A stretch of DNA of 64,000 nt. Origin: Galerina marginata (taxonomy: Eukaryota > Basidiomycota > Agaricomycetes > Agaricales > Galerinaceae). The notes under the pieces were generated by a model that did not search any database, was not told the origin of the DNA, and worked only from the letters and a program-made list of their open reading frames with translations. How positions within the stretch are numbered: the stretch's first letter is position 1; each line of letters starts with the position of its first letter. The stretch is from positions 558,001-622,000 of the forward strand of contig JAECYW010000005.1 of NCBI GenBank assembly GCA_023014335.1, read 5' to 3'. Position numbers and translations under genes: made by a program. Positions 35,343-47,900 of the stretch are shown here, one piece after another.

Positions 35343-37279
35343 ATGGGCCTTGTCATACCCCAAAACCCACTGCAAGCTTTGTACGACGCACTGCGGCTAA
35401 CACGAGATGCGAATTACTCGCTGGGTACGTGTATCTAAGTTGACCCCAAGGTTGAAAGCTAATACTTAGTCATGAAGCTGCGGCAGTGACCTTTCTTGTC
35501 TTCGACATCTTCATGACGCTTTCCGATGAAGTCGGTCTATTATCATTTTCCCTTATCATCCACAGCGCTAACCAGCTTAACTTCAGGTCAAATATATCTG
35601 GGGGTAAGCGATAAAAATTTATCCAAACCCCTCTTTTGCGTCGCTGATGATTCCTTCAGAAGCAGATGGTCCTTTCCAAAATTCCTATATTTCATAGGTC
35701 GATACTACGGTCTTATTTATCTAGCGTAAGTGGTCGATTTATGTAAACCGATAACGTTTTTGAAACAACATTTACCTTCAGAATACGCTTGGGAGGTAGG
35801 AACATCTTACGAATGACAATGACATCTAATATACCATCCCTAGTTGAAACGCATAGTAATCTTTCGGTCCAGGTAAGCTCATTTGAAGCTAGGATTCAAA
35901 GTACCGGGCTAAACAATGAACTTAGTTGTAAGTTTTTATAGGATGCCGAATATTGACCCTAAATTCACGACTATTCAGCTGCAAAGCGTATTACTGGTAC
36001 TACGTAATGTCAGTGGTACCGTCCTTGAGTCTTATGGCAGAAACTGATAAATGTAGGGGTGGAGACATACTTTTCACAACAATTGTAAACGTGATATTTG
36101 TCCTGCGGATCTATGCTTTGTATGGTCGCAGCCGCAAAGGTTGTCTATCTTCTACCCTGTCCACTGATGTACTCAAGCATTGACTGTCAATAGTTCTTCT
36201 ACTCTTCGTTGTTTTGTGCCTCGGTGAGCCTTTCTCGTTTACCTATTAAGTCTTGAGAACGCTGAACAACTTCAGGCGAATTCGGAGTGAGCCTTCAAAT
36301 TGGTAGACTGGCTCAAAAAGAAATTACTGACTCCTGGCACGGAGACTGAATTTTATACGTCCTACAAGGTGGCGCTTGGAACGTCGAGCGATGCTTTTGC
36401 CTTTCCTGCAGGACTTGGGATTACATGGTTAGGTTGCGTCACGAACCCTCAACCAAGAAAGCCTACACTCATTTCCTGGTGAGCCAATTTTCCTCCTACC
36501 GTAATTTGTTTTAATTGGACGCTTTCAAGGGTTCCGTGCATCTGTGTTGCCTGTACGTGCGGGCGAAAAGTCTATTCACAACTAATTTATTTCTTTAAAG
36601 GGGCGTTTTTCTTGGCGTCGCTGTTGCGTCTGCGCCATTCATTTCGGACCACGGGAGTTCTCCGGGGGGCAATGTCTGGAGAGCAGAAGCCCACGCTTGT
36701 AATGACCCTCATAAGAGATGGGACGATATATTTTTGTTTGTGAGTCGTTTTCTGCAACCTTTCGGACGAGGACATGAACATGAGACAGAATTCTTTGTGA
36801 GTTCGACGCAAGGACTCGGTGTCACTATTTACGAATGCGTCAGCGATTCTGGTGGTTTGCACCAGCTTAACTGTTACCAACAGCGGTAATGGCCAGCTGT
36901 ATACTATGGCATCACCGTTGGTCTATCAACTTGAAGCACTCTGAAACTAGAATTGACTTTGATCCTTAGGTGGTTAATCGTTGTTTATTCCTTTTCGGTG
37001 AGTTATTTAAATAAGCGCCCAGGCATAATCTCATAATCTTCGTAACAGGCTACCCAACTCATTCTCAATCTGCGTCGAGCTTCAGCACCGGAGCCCGAAT
37101 TTACTGCTGGGAGTATCCTACGTCCCAAAGTTTCAGGAGGACCAATATTCGCACATTCCGCGGTAAACGGCAATACTGGTATCGCCGTTGAAACTTCGGC
37201 CCCACTTCCAGACGACATAGAAATGTCAAGATCTTCATCCCAGTGGTCTCCGCAGAAGTCGGAGGGGATTGTCACTTAA
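35343..37279 (+). CDS. DUF6533-type seven-helix membrane protein
   Basis: Multi-exon gene of roughly 330 codons. The start MGLVIPQNPLQALYDALRL lies in exon 1 (35343-35424). Splicing to 35478 (acceptor ATGAAG) gives the family signature AAAVTFLVFDIFMTLSDEVKYIW. Further exons at 35587-35603, 35660-35725, 35782-35795 (14 nt), 35844-35872, an apparent 2-nt exon at 35926-35927, 35979-36008, 36057-36139, 36194-36223 and 36276 onward continue the helices (GGDILFTTIVNVIFVLRIY, ALYGRSRK). The part between about 36298 and 36411 is not resolved. Later exons give WLGCVTNP, the VPCICVAWAFFLASLLRLR helix, WLIVVYSFS and an acidic, Ser-rich tail ending TAA 37277-37279. Such proteins are an expanded Agaricomycete family without known ligand. 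Confidence 0.75.
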
Positions 37280-37970
37280 TATGAATGCCGATCAAACTGT
37301 TGTACCATTAGTTAAACTGTAGCACACTCAAATCCGCTTGAACCCACTGCTATTTCCCCGCATTGCAGGCGTAAATTGGGCGTAACTTCTTCCTACATGT
37401 AGATTAGAGTCGAGTTGACATACGCGTCTGTCAAAGTCCTACGAGAAGAAACCGGAACTGAGATCCGGGAACAAGTCGGGGTGGGGCCTGTCTATCAGAG
37501 TTGATCAGCCAGCAACTTGGAGGCCGAAGGCAATGCACCTGTGCGCGTGACTGGACCTACAAAAGCTATTTTTGACCAATGAAACGGACCAGGAACAAAT
37601 CGACACGACATCAAGCGTTTCAATGTGCCGCAGCATTGCATCTTCCAATAGACATTAGGATTTAGCGCTTAGCAGCGTAACCGTTTCTGCGACGATCAGC
37701 CGTGTCACGACTGGCCTGAATGTGTAGAGAGGGATTGGGAAGGGAGGGCGATGTACTTTGTGTGTACTCTAATATTTTTGTCCAACGTCCAAGTTACACT
37801 TTGAGTGCAAACACCAAACTTAAAGTGAATGTCGAAGGCCAGCATTTTTAGAGATAATTGCAACAGAATATCTGGGTGAGGGTAAGGGCATTGATGGCAA
37901 GAGATAAGATAAGATAACAGAAGACTTTTCTTCCATTTTCATCCGCCGTCTACCTCCGAGTCATCTCAGC
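37280..37970. promoter_or_regulatory. Upstream region of CBP3 with a GATA cluster
   Basis: This is a non-coding region. Just 53 bp before the CBP3 start codon lies GATAAGATAAGATAA (37903-37917), three overlapping GATA motifs, which GATA-type zinc-finger factors bind in fungi. Whether they regulate CBP3 is inference. Confidence 0.45.
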
Positions 37971-39123
37971 ATGATCGCGCGTTCTATTTCCTTGCGACAT
38001 CTTCGTGTCTACAGGATATCACACTTCGGTTCTTCTCGCTATATTGGCAGTACAACGACGCGGAATGCTCCCAAAGCTACGCGTTCAGCAACACCTCTAG
38101 AACCGTCGAAGTCAGCCGCAGGGTCTGACCCTCAAAAAAGCTGGTTGACTCGCAAGGTTGAAACTTCTCCTGCAGCACGAAGGATATTCTTCAATTTCAC
38201 AAATTTGCTCGGGTATGGTAGCGAAAAGCAGGTTGCAGGACGACGAGCGCTGGCATTCTATGAACAGGTTTGCGCAGTGATGCCAGACCAGGAGTCAGAC
38301 TTTTGGCAGAACGGTAAGTCAAGTTATGATTCGAAACGCTTATGTTTGGGTCATTTTTTAACGTTGACTGTGGTTATTAGAATGCTCTCTACCGCCGACC
38401 TTCCAGTCGTGGTTCACAATCACAAATTTGCATGTCTGGATGCTCACTGTGCGGCTTCGAGCCCTTCCTCCCGAGCACGGCAAGGCGTACCAACAAGCCC
38501 TCATAGACCACTTTTTCATCGATGTTGAAGACCGTATTCGCACAGTCCTCCAACCTTCCGCAGAGCCCAGTAAACCTTACACTTTCGAATCCTCATTTTA
38601 CACGAACCCCAATGCACCGTCGCCAGATGCAAAGACCCCGGACGGACAGCTAAAACCTCTGAGCAGGGCCCCAGACCGTATCGTCACGCGTCAAATGAAG
38701 ATCTTCAAGGAGCAGTGGACGGGTATGAGCCTCTCTTTCGACCTCGGTTTGGTGAAAGGGGACATGGAGATGGCTGGCGCGGTCTGGCGAAATCTACTGG
38801 GAGCACGCGGGGCGCAGGGCATCATCTATCATGACCCGGCATCACCTTCGTCGCCACCAACCTTCAGACGAGCCGTTAATCTCGTAGGTGGTGAAGTCGT
38901 TAATGTCGCCAAGGTTGACCTGGAGAAAGAAGAGGTGACGGACGATGGATCTGGCGTACACGACTTTGCCGCTTCGGAGGCTGACAAGTACCTTGCTTAT
39001 CCTGAAGTCATGCTGGACGTCGTTGGGTACGTTCGGAGGGAGTTGGCTCGACTGGAGATGGTCAGTGATGCGGATATCATCAGTGACGAGTGGACGAAGT
39101 TGAAGTTTGGACGAGTAAAGTAA
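37971..39123 (+). CDS. CBP3: Ubiquinol-cytochrome c reductase assembly chaperone CBP3
   Basis: Two exons (37971-38313 and 38381-39123) joined by a canonical 67-nt GT-AG intron give 361 residues. The N-terminus (MIARSISLRHLRVYRISHFG) is Arg/Ser-rich without acids, as expected for a mitochondrial presequence. The chaperone domain (PF03981, about residues 95-250) shows FYEQVCAVMPDQESDFW, TFQSWFTITNLHVWMLTVRL, HFFIDVEDRIR and ERWTG-like EQWTGMSLSFDLGLVKGD. CBP3 with CBP6 binds newly made cytochrome b at the mitochondrial ribosome exit and feeds it into complex III. The C-terminal part with VAKVDLEKEEV is a less conserved extension. The gene looks intact. Confidence 0.9.
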
Positions 39124-42100
39124 TTCCTGTCCTGAATTCTCTCTTATCTTCCTGGATCTTTTTTTTGTGGCTCGAATAATTTTATAGAAGAACTTATACT
39201 TATATTTGAGTCAGGCTCCCTGGAGAAAGTGCTTGCCACGAGAGCTGTTTGTATCGAGCTCAAGCGAGTCCTTCCCTTCAGAATACCTCTTCTTTTGGTT
39301 CGATTTGGATAGTCTCCAGTCCAGGTAAAGGTGTCGACAGTCGTGTCGCTCCCTTCCATTTTTACTTCATAACACAGACAGGTTCGTTGAATTTTTAGTG
39401 TTCTTTCGACAGATGAGGACTGGCACTGGAACATCGCTATTTCTGGATATTCATTCACGTATCTATCCTCAAAACGTAAACATTGAGACTTAGTAATACC
39501 AACTAAATGGTGACTGGCGTTCAATAGTTGAAACGGTGCGAAGGAGCCAAAACGTTTAACGACGCAATCGTGACCATAATACACTCATTAGTGACAACAC
39601 ACCATGGCGATTTAAATATCTATGAGCCCTACAGGAGCTGAAGCTTGAGGTGACGAGTCCTCGAAATTCGAGCGAATGTCGTCCAGCCAAACGATAAGTA
39701 ACATTGGGAAACTGAGAGTGCCTAGGTTGAATTGCGAGGGGACGCGGATCGTAGGTGACGACCACACGATGTCGGCCTCCCCCGAGCAGGCTGCAGCTAA
39801 CCAGCCAGCCTTACCCTCTCAACCGTGCAGTTATTTGAAAGCCTTAGCCTGGGACCTACCACTTTACGAGAAATACAAGAGAAATGAGTTAGTCGCTGCC
39901 GGGTGGACGACAGGGAAAGCCTTTACCACTATATTTCGTATTTATAACGCGTTCCGCGTCATTGTAATCATACTTACCCCAGGTTCAGTTACAGTCGTGG
40001 CGTAGTCCCTCCGTAGTTCACGATGGCTCGAGGACCTTCTCGTTTGACACCAAGACCGCCCAAGTTGAAGTCTCGAAAGAGTATCTAACCGACATAGTTA
40101 GTTGGAACTTGGCGTCCCAGCTGTGGTTGTAGAATACATATCTGACTGAATTGGTGATGGTCGAATGACCGGTATTCAAACAGCCAGCGGCAGGCGAGGA
40201 TGATATTTTCCATTGACTGAAAGGATGAAGCAAAAATTCAACCTAGCAGCAAGCATAATTCAGCAGCTCAGACAGACGCACATTAGGAGAATAAACATAC
40301 CTAGGCTGAGCTCGATGACATCAAATAACATCCAAGTACGTTCTTCACGTTCCGACACCTTGACGGAAATGCCTGTCAGCAAAGTAACCTTACCAGGTGC
40401 AAAGCAACCCTTTCACCTTCCTGTGATGTTGTCGCCTCTCTCGCACCCAAAGAAGCCTCCTCCACACGTTTGAACTCCCGACTAGTCTCCTTGCGTTCGT
40501 CCTCCACGTTCGCCCTTTACGCAGGTGAAGGTTGGTAACTGGTGCGCATACCTTTCCATGCTTCAAGCCTACATCTGAACCACGACCTTAGAATGAGATA
40601 AATTTACACTCGACCACCGATTTTCTGACGGGAGTAATGATCCTAGTCGTGAAGCCAATATGTAGGTGGATGGCCAACAAAAGGTGACGACGCTCCAGGA
40701 GGTGCATAAGCCAAAAAGTAAGCATAACTAAACGCTTAGAACAACGACGGCGGCCAGTCTTCAAACGAAAAATGAAGAAAGAGACAACATAGTTGTCGGG
40801 GGAAAGAAAAGTCCTGAATAGCAACCCAGAGCATCACGCGTCGCCAAACAATGAGATGCCGGTCCCGGGAGTGTCTTTCAATATAAACATAAATAAGTAC
40901 TTTAAATTTGAACATATATTCCCCAGGCATGCAGTTCTTCGAAGCACAGAAAATCATTATTTCTGGCCATTAAGGATGTATATTATAGTCATCCTATGCT
41001 GTTTATAAGGTCCCAGCTGTAGCCGTGCAGTTTGTGCATTGTTGGACATGCTCGAGTAAACTCTCACATGCCGTCGGGCCGTGAACGTGTGAAACTGAAC
41101 CACGGAATGAGCAGAGAATCGAATCTGCTCTGCTCTCGACCTCAACCACTGCGACGATCATCTTTCAGCAACAGTTCTCGTCCCGTACAAGTAAAATTTT
41201 GGGACACCATTGAAAACATTACTTTCTAGGCATTTGGATGTCTACTAAGATTGGCTATTGTCTCACACACATTTGTTCACATCCCGGCCACTGGCTCCTG
41301 AGGGGGCGGCGCCCAGCTTCACAGAGATCATCGGTTTCTCTCGAATCTCTCCTACAATTTCTTGTTCTCATTTGACGGTCCGGACCGACTCTTTTCCTCT
41401 GGCATTCCAAATTGTACCATTGAACGCTTCTTTCCATTGCTAGGGCTCGCTTTCTTCTGTTCTAGCTCCTCTGGCTCTCCTTCTCGGGTGGTACGGCTAC
41501 CAAAGTTGTCCAGAGAGTCGTTTCCTCAGGGCACTAAGAGCTGCGTCGTTTTGGGGCTGATCCAATGGATCTATCCATTTGGTTCACTTACTCGCGTGTC
41601 TTCTTTGGTGCGTCTCGACCCAAAACTGAACCCTCCAGAACCCAGCTTAAATTCTATGTCTGGTATCGATGATCGGAAGTTGAAAGCCTTCCTAACTGTA
41701 CTTGTTTCAATGCCGCAGGACAAGCATCGACGGCGTATCGCTTCAGCCAATCCTATTATAATCCTGATATTCCAGTGGTGCATGCGGTACAGGTTCGAGA
41801 TTTCCACATTCCCCTTGAGCTTCTCCATATCTATCTACCGAAATATTTGCCCTAGTGATTTGTTCTCTTGAGTACCCATCCGCTCTCGAGTTCAGCTCCG
41901 ACTGTTTCACAACTAGTTCGATGTGGTTAAAAAGATAAAGATTCGATATTTCCGTTTATTTAAAGGTTAAAAGTACAATTTTATTCACAGCCATCATCGT
42001 GTATACCAGCTTTTCTCCTCTCAGAAACCGTTGGGATGTCCACCCCAACAAGATCAAAATCAAGATGTCAAGCAATGAATTGGGGAATTATTCGGAAGGC

Positions 42101-42170
42101 AAAGATAACAGAAAGGTTCATAAAATCGAAGCCAGAGGAGCCGAAGGTAGAGAAAGTACTTCAATTAGCC
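39124..42170. other. 3 kb gene-poor stretch
   Basis: I find no gene with a recognisable domain. A 109-residue ATG-initiated frame at 39676-40005 (plus) and a 169-residue frame at 41362-41871 (plus) lack family signatures and intron-exon structure, and I do not support either. The base composition is close to that of the gene-poor repeats elsewhere in the window. Confidence 0.4.
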
Positions 42171-44917
42171 TCACTGCTGATCGGCTGGGAGTGCCTTATA
42201 AATTGGGCAGAGGTCGAGCCAGCTCTGCTTGATGATCTCAGATTGGGGTCCAGTGCGTTGGTCGCTCGGGCGCTCAGCGAACACGATAGCAAGTCCAGCT
42301 TCGAGATGCCAGTCTGTCATGGGTAAAACTCAATTTAGTATTTATTGAAGAACAGGCTGAACAGGGCTTACCAATGTCTGATGCGAGATATTAAAGTAAA
42401 TAAATTGTCAGGAAAGAAAAGCGTCGACAATATGGTAGTACTTACGGCAATGGAAGAACCTAGGTTAAGGGATGTTAGATATATTCCTAGATCAAAGCAG
42501 TCAAGAGTAAACGTCCCAAGGTCCCGGATTATCGGCCTGGAAGCGGATGATGACAGTGGAACCTAGTGCGATGGTATAATAAATAACCAGAGCGAGACAC
42601 AGTAAACGCGGCGTGCATGGGGAAATCGCAAACATACCTCCAACACCTACGACGTCGCGACGGGGAGGATTGGCGTAGTTCGCTGGACCTTGCATAGATT
42701 GGACAACGTCAAACGCGTGTCCGTGCAAGCTGCGCGACGAGTGAGTAATATATAATGGCAAACATAGTACAAGCTTACTGGAAAGGGCTATTCAGACCGA
42801 AAGAGGGGAAGAAGTCATTACACACAGGTTACAAAAGTGAGTTCAGTATCTTACTGGGTATGTCCTAAATAAAAAATCAATCGGATTTATAAAGAGGGAA
42901 TCGGTTAGACACACCATTCGGTGATCCATGAATGACGAGCTCAATAACTTCGTTACGATCCAAAACGAATGTATGCTCTGTGGTAGTGAAGTTGCTCGCA
43001 GATGTAAAACCGTTGGCGATGATGTTCAGAAGAGTTGGGAGGTCGGGTGGAAGGTATGATATATCGTTAATCTCCCACTATCGTAGCCCTTGTTATGATT
43101 CAGCGTCTTTGAAACCGGTGAAGTGACGAACCATAAGTCTTCCATTCTTGACTTCCATTCCAAAATTAAGATCAATCGAGCGGTCTGCTGGTGCACTTCC
43201 GCCTGGTGCACCGGGGTTCTCGAGTGCGGCCAACTGATATTCCTCCAGAAGGTTATCAACGCTCTGGCTTGCCGTAGTTGTCGGTTCCGCGTTTGGCGCC
43301 CCAGCGTAGTGAAGAACGGCATAGACATTGTCGGTATCCACTAAAGATTCTTTATTAGGCCACTTCCGCAGTGCGGCCAAAAGGCATAAAGCAGCACGGT
43401 GTATGGTACTCACAATTAGCATTGTCACTCGAATGCTGGAGCGTCATCGGGCCACGGATCCAGTAGTTGGCGACCGGTTGGTTGGCGTTTAGAACGACAG
43501 AGTATCGTTGCGCGACATAAATATCGAAACCGCCAACAGTATGCGCGACGTGATTGATCCCATCGACCTAGGGTGAGCTTAACCAGAATTTATCAAAGGG
43601 TAATTAGTGCCACGTACTTCAATGATGGTCAAGTCATGTCCTTCAATAGAAAATCGGAAGGCAGCATAGGCGGAGATGTTGATGACCCTGAAGCGGTACT
43701 TCTTCCCCGCGATCACGTTGATGCGGGCGCGTACAACTTGTGGGCCGCCGTTGTACCTTCCAATTCCGTTGATCAGGCCAGAATCAGGAATCTATATGAG
43801 TAAGTCGGTCGCGCATTACTGGAGGATTAATTTTGGCCTACCGGTTCGTCGTTTCCTTGGAGGAAGATTTCTTCCATTCCTGGGGCAGGCTGGTAAGAAA
43901 ATCCGTTATAAAATGCAAGCGGGTTGGAATTTTAACTTGGAAAGGAGAACATACATTGTGGTACCAATCTGCTAAAGTAATGACTGTTGAGGCGTCATCA
44001 ACATCATAGAGTGCCAGATGCGGGTCAACGGGATCTAGAGATTCGTGGTTGGAAGAGAGCCATTGACAGGAATAAAGCATACAAACCGTAGACGACCAAG
44101 GCGCTAGTTGATTTCACCGTTCAACGTCATCTCAAAATAACTTAAATTGGTTGTACATACCCGCGGAGCCCGTCAACATATTGGGAAGATAGGTGGCTGT
44201 GGTTTTTTGGTCAAATATGGGTCGGAATGGTTAAACATCGTTGCTTGCCTATGGTACCTGAAGGAGATGGAAGATTAGTACTAAAAAAATCTAGATGAAA
44301 GGAAAGCTGTACCAGAACGTGCCCGATTGACCATTGAGAGGTACTGATCGACGTGTAAGGAGGATGTTGCATCAATAATAAAGAAGCTTAGCATACTGTC
44401 GTAGGTGTAGGAATGCCCAGGTGCGATGGGGCATTGGTTAACCATGGCGGCTGTAAAATGCGACATTTAGAACTGAAGGAAAACGAAAGGAGTCGGTTAC
44501 TTACGCCCGTCTTCAGAGGCGGTTCTCATTTGAAACTGTAAGATATCGATGTGAGAGAGCCATACGAGGTAGGTAGAACTGATGGTCTTACGAGACCGTG
44601 CCAATGAATAGAAATACTACGTCTGGATATTTTGTCAGTTGGTTGATCAACCATAGCCGTGACTTCTCTAACCTCATTGTCGGGTCAGTGAGCTGATCAT
44701 TGACCGCAATATGGAGTGTGTCGTCTTTGTTGGCTTGAATCAGCGTGCCAGGAAACCCGCCATTGACGATGACCCCGACACGGGAAAAACCATCAGGCGC
44801 AACAGCAGTGTTGGCAACGTTGAAAACATAGTTCACATCAGCTCCATCGACGGCTCGTAGAGCGACTCCGAGCAGTAAAAATGCAACGATGCGAGCCAAA
44901 GCTCTAGGGAGAATCAT
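42171..44917 (-). CDS. Laccase (multicopper oxidase), about 21 exons
   Basis: The start MILPRALARIVAFLLLGVAL (ATG 44917) is a signal peptide; the end is a TGA at 42173-42171. All four copper motifs can be read: HWHGLFQ (exon 44622-44592), WYHSHLSSQYVDGLRG (exons 44343-44161), HPFHLHGHAF (42864-42638), and HCHIDWHLEAGL (42459-42171) with the type-1 Cys and axial Leu. Laccases oxidise phenols and reduce oxygen to water outside the cell. Unusual features are microexons of 9 nt (44257-44249), 10 nt (42864-42855), 9 nt (42787-42779), 14 nt (42459-42446) and 6 nt (42377-42372), a GC donor at 44248-44247, and an intron (42516-42460) that needs a GG donor to keep frame. If that donor does not work, the protein would lose its last copper motif. 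Confidence 0.85.
42372..42377 (-). other. 6-nt microexon of the laccase
   Basis: The exon ACATTG lies between introns 42445-42378 and 42371-42314 (68 and 58 nt, both GT-AG) and builds the His-Ile-Asp of the HCHIDWHLE copper motif. The reading is forced by conservation of that motif. Confidence 0.75.
42855..42864 (-). other. 10-nt microexon of the laccase
   Basis: The exon GACATACCCA lies between a 50-nt intron (42914-42865) and a 67-nt intron (42854-42788), both GT-AG, and supplies the codons for Gly-His-Thr-His before the HPFHLHGH motif. Leaving it out destroys frame, which supports it. Confidence 0.75.
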
Positions 44918-47900
44918 GTCTCGAGAGGCTGGTGGGTTGTCTGCAAATTGAGAGTCGACTAGCACTTTATATTCCAACGCCGGATATAGTTTTCCAATTA
45001 AATCTACGGGATTTCTCGATCGAGCCAGTCTACCTGATTATTTGCTCTCTTTTTTTTTTGATTGCAGTTCTAGGATCCGGTGGGTGAGTAGGCAGGCCAC
45101 AAATAAGTTCAGGTGCCTGTATTTGCACTGCTCCTCGTGCGTAGCACAATTTTTCTGAATGAAGCGCATCAATCAAAGCTGAAGAATACAATACGACTAA
45201 TTTTGGAAGTGGAGTTCCTCCTCCGCGACGCGCCTGAACAGAAAATGAATAGAAGTATCGGATTGACATGAACTTATGGCCGTGCAGGATCTCCTTATAT
45301 CTACAAAGAAAAAGATCTGACATTCTCCCCGTCATTTCCTGGGATCTGCTGAGCCCCATCTAGTAGGAATGCGTTCTCTTTGAGTACACGTTGCAGGTTT
45401 GTGCATGATGACCTAGGGCTGGAGCGACGAATGGAGAATGAAATCCCTCCGTCTGGGAGGATAATGTCTTTGTAGCGGATATTAATCACAGGCCACGTAA
45501 GGATTTTGGGTCTGTGGCAGTCAAGGAGGATTGGCTCGAATCTGAAGCGTCACCGAAACTTTTTGAAAATGGTCGAAAATTAACGGGCCGGTCCATCACG
45601 TAGCGCTTGTTTATTTTTGGCTCAACTCAACCCGCGGCTTTTCATCCGCCGGCTTCGATCCTGTTGCTTTCAGAGTGTATTTCCATCGCTTGGGAGAACA
45701 GAAACTATGATGCCGATTCGGCTGATAAATTGTGATTTCACAATCTTAACCACTTGTGAGTTTCCTCGTTTCCCGAACTCATGAACTTACCCCGGTCAGC
45801 AGTTCTGAAGCCAAGGATTGTTGTCACTCGGAATGGACGGCATTCGCCAGGGCAGTCATGAGAATATCCTTAATTACCAATGTGATCCCTTGAGAAGAAA
45901 AACAACCCCAAGAGATCCAGTTGGATTGTCTGTTCTCCATCAGTGACCCAGGTATATACATCTTTGACCTTATCAACTTGGGAACAATCTTTCATGGACC
46001 AAAAACACAGACAAACGAACCTACCCAGAAGAACGGCTGCCCCGATTATGCCGGCAGCCTGGAAGCACCATACTAGTCCATGACGAAATATCGGCAATAG
46101 TGGGGAAAGTTCACGTAAAATATTGGGACCACAGTACCCTAGACCTTGCGGTGAGAGGACGAGAGAACTCAAACCCAGGTGCGTTATTTGCTTGTCTTTG
46201 AGACTACTAAGGTATAAAAACCGTATCTTAATAGTACCATTGACCAATTCGGTGTCTCTTAGTACGCACTAACGCTTAATAATTTGCCCGTGTCTTCACT
46301 CATCATGACTGTGGCTGATTGTATCCGTCGCGGTGTAGTTTCCATTGCAGTAGTAACGACTCTCACACTGAGACACAGGCATCTCGCCAAGTGATTCTCT
46401 GTCTTCGGTCAATGTCATGAGGCTTTCACAACTTGCTGTCAAGGTCGCAGGTCTGTCAAGGCACCTTCATTAACACATCTGTTACCTCCTTTCATCGAAA
46501 ATGAGGACCTTGCGATAAGCAAGGTCGAGCAAACAAGACCGGGGGACCCTTTTCTGAGCATAAAAACTGAGTGTGCATTCCTGTGGGTCTGATAACCGAA
46601 ACGGGCTACTCAAACACGGCGGATTGAGACAAACTTACAGTGCTCTACAGTGCTAGGGACAGGAAATTTAAATTCCATGATGCCAAATAAGCCCTGAACC
46701 ACCAGACCAGGTTTTTGCCGGTACTGCGACGTGGTATTTTTCCCCAAGAAGGTTGTGTGTTATTTTCTGCCATTTCCAAAATCTGCAGCAAATAAACGTT
46801 GGTTCTTGCTTGTCGCTCATCAAACATGAATAAGTATGTATGGCTCACTCGTCCACTGTATAAAAGCAGCTCATATTTTGAATGGATTGAAAGAGGTGTG
46901 CTCTGATCGGAAGTTATCCTCCCTATTCCTCAAGATCGTCTTCCCGCTTCTTAGGGTCGAACAATTGAACCATGGTACTGGATTAAGATGGGGTGACGGC
47001 TTTCCCAATATGTCGGGACAGATGCTACAGCCATGAAAATTCCTAGCACCGGACCTGCTCCAACTTAATTCAAACTTTGGATTAAGGTTCCGGCGGAACG
47101 ATACCATGGACCCCGTGCCCGAGTAATAATGTTCTGCCCCACCCCAACGGTAGGAAATTTTTCCCGCCAAATCAAGACACACATCGCAATTAAAGGTCTT
47201 AAAAAAACTTGAAATCCAAACAACTAGAGTGAGAAACAATGACAACAATCAGCAGCTATAATTTCTTGTTTTCTGTCGTATCATCTGAGAAGAATATTTG
47301 CCAAACAACTGGATGCCGTAGTTGACATGAGAGTGGATTAATTCCGATGGGTTTCTCTGGTAAGCGTTAGGATTTTCCGCTCGGGTCCTGGACAAAGATT
47401 TCGTTATAGATTTGATGACATTAGATGCCTTGGAAGCCAAGGCAGCAGCTTACAATAAGAAGGCAGAAGCCGTCTGATAAGCATGGCCCCTACCTTTTCA
47501 AGAAATAGATCTCGCACGCCCAAACAAATTCCTTTGGCTGAGCACGATAAGGACACGACCAAAAATATTCGTTGCTTATTGTTACCCAAACCCGACCAGG
47601 AAATTACCGACACGTCGTCCGTCCAAATAATATGTTTATACTCTCTTGGCAGTATATTGATATGGCCTTGCTTGATTGAAAATAACGGCCAAAAGCTCAA
47701 GGATAGGAATTGACGACTTGTTGTCAATGAACTTCAGGAATTTGGCGTGGGGTGTTGTTCTGAAACTTGTTCACTTCAGCTCGAACACGACACGAAGTTG
47801 GTTTCCGGGGAAATTGGGATGGATACTTTACAAATATTCTGATGGTCGAATAGACTGTCCTGATTTTGGATACCTGGACCGGTGAAGCGAGAAATGCTCC

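Noticed and set aside
35873..35978. A single 106-nt intron in place of the 2-nt exon
   Set aside because: It would put the conserved CKAYYW segment out of frame with the preceding exons, while two introns with the 2-nt exon keep frame and use perfect consensus sites. Kept as the alternative to be tested.
39676..40005. 109-codon plus-strand frame with ATG
   Set aside because: No family features or continuation by introns could be found, and it ends abruptly. It may be chance.
41362..41871. 169-codon plus-strand frame
   Set aside because: There is no recognisable domain, a similar-length antisense frame exists in the same place, and codon use looks random. Not supported as a gene.
47404..47727. 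Tc1/mariner transposase relic on the minus strand
   Set aside because: Only IIWTDDVSV is reminiscent. The other expected motifs are absent and no inverted terminal repeats were found, so I do not annotate a transposon.
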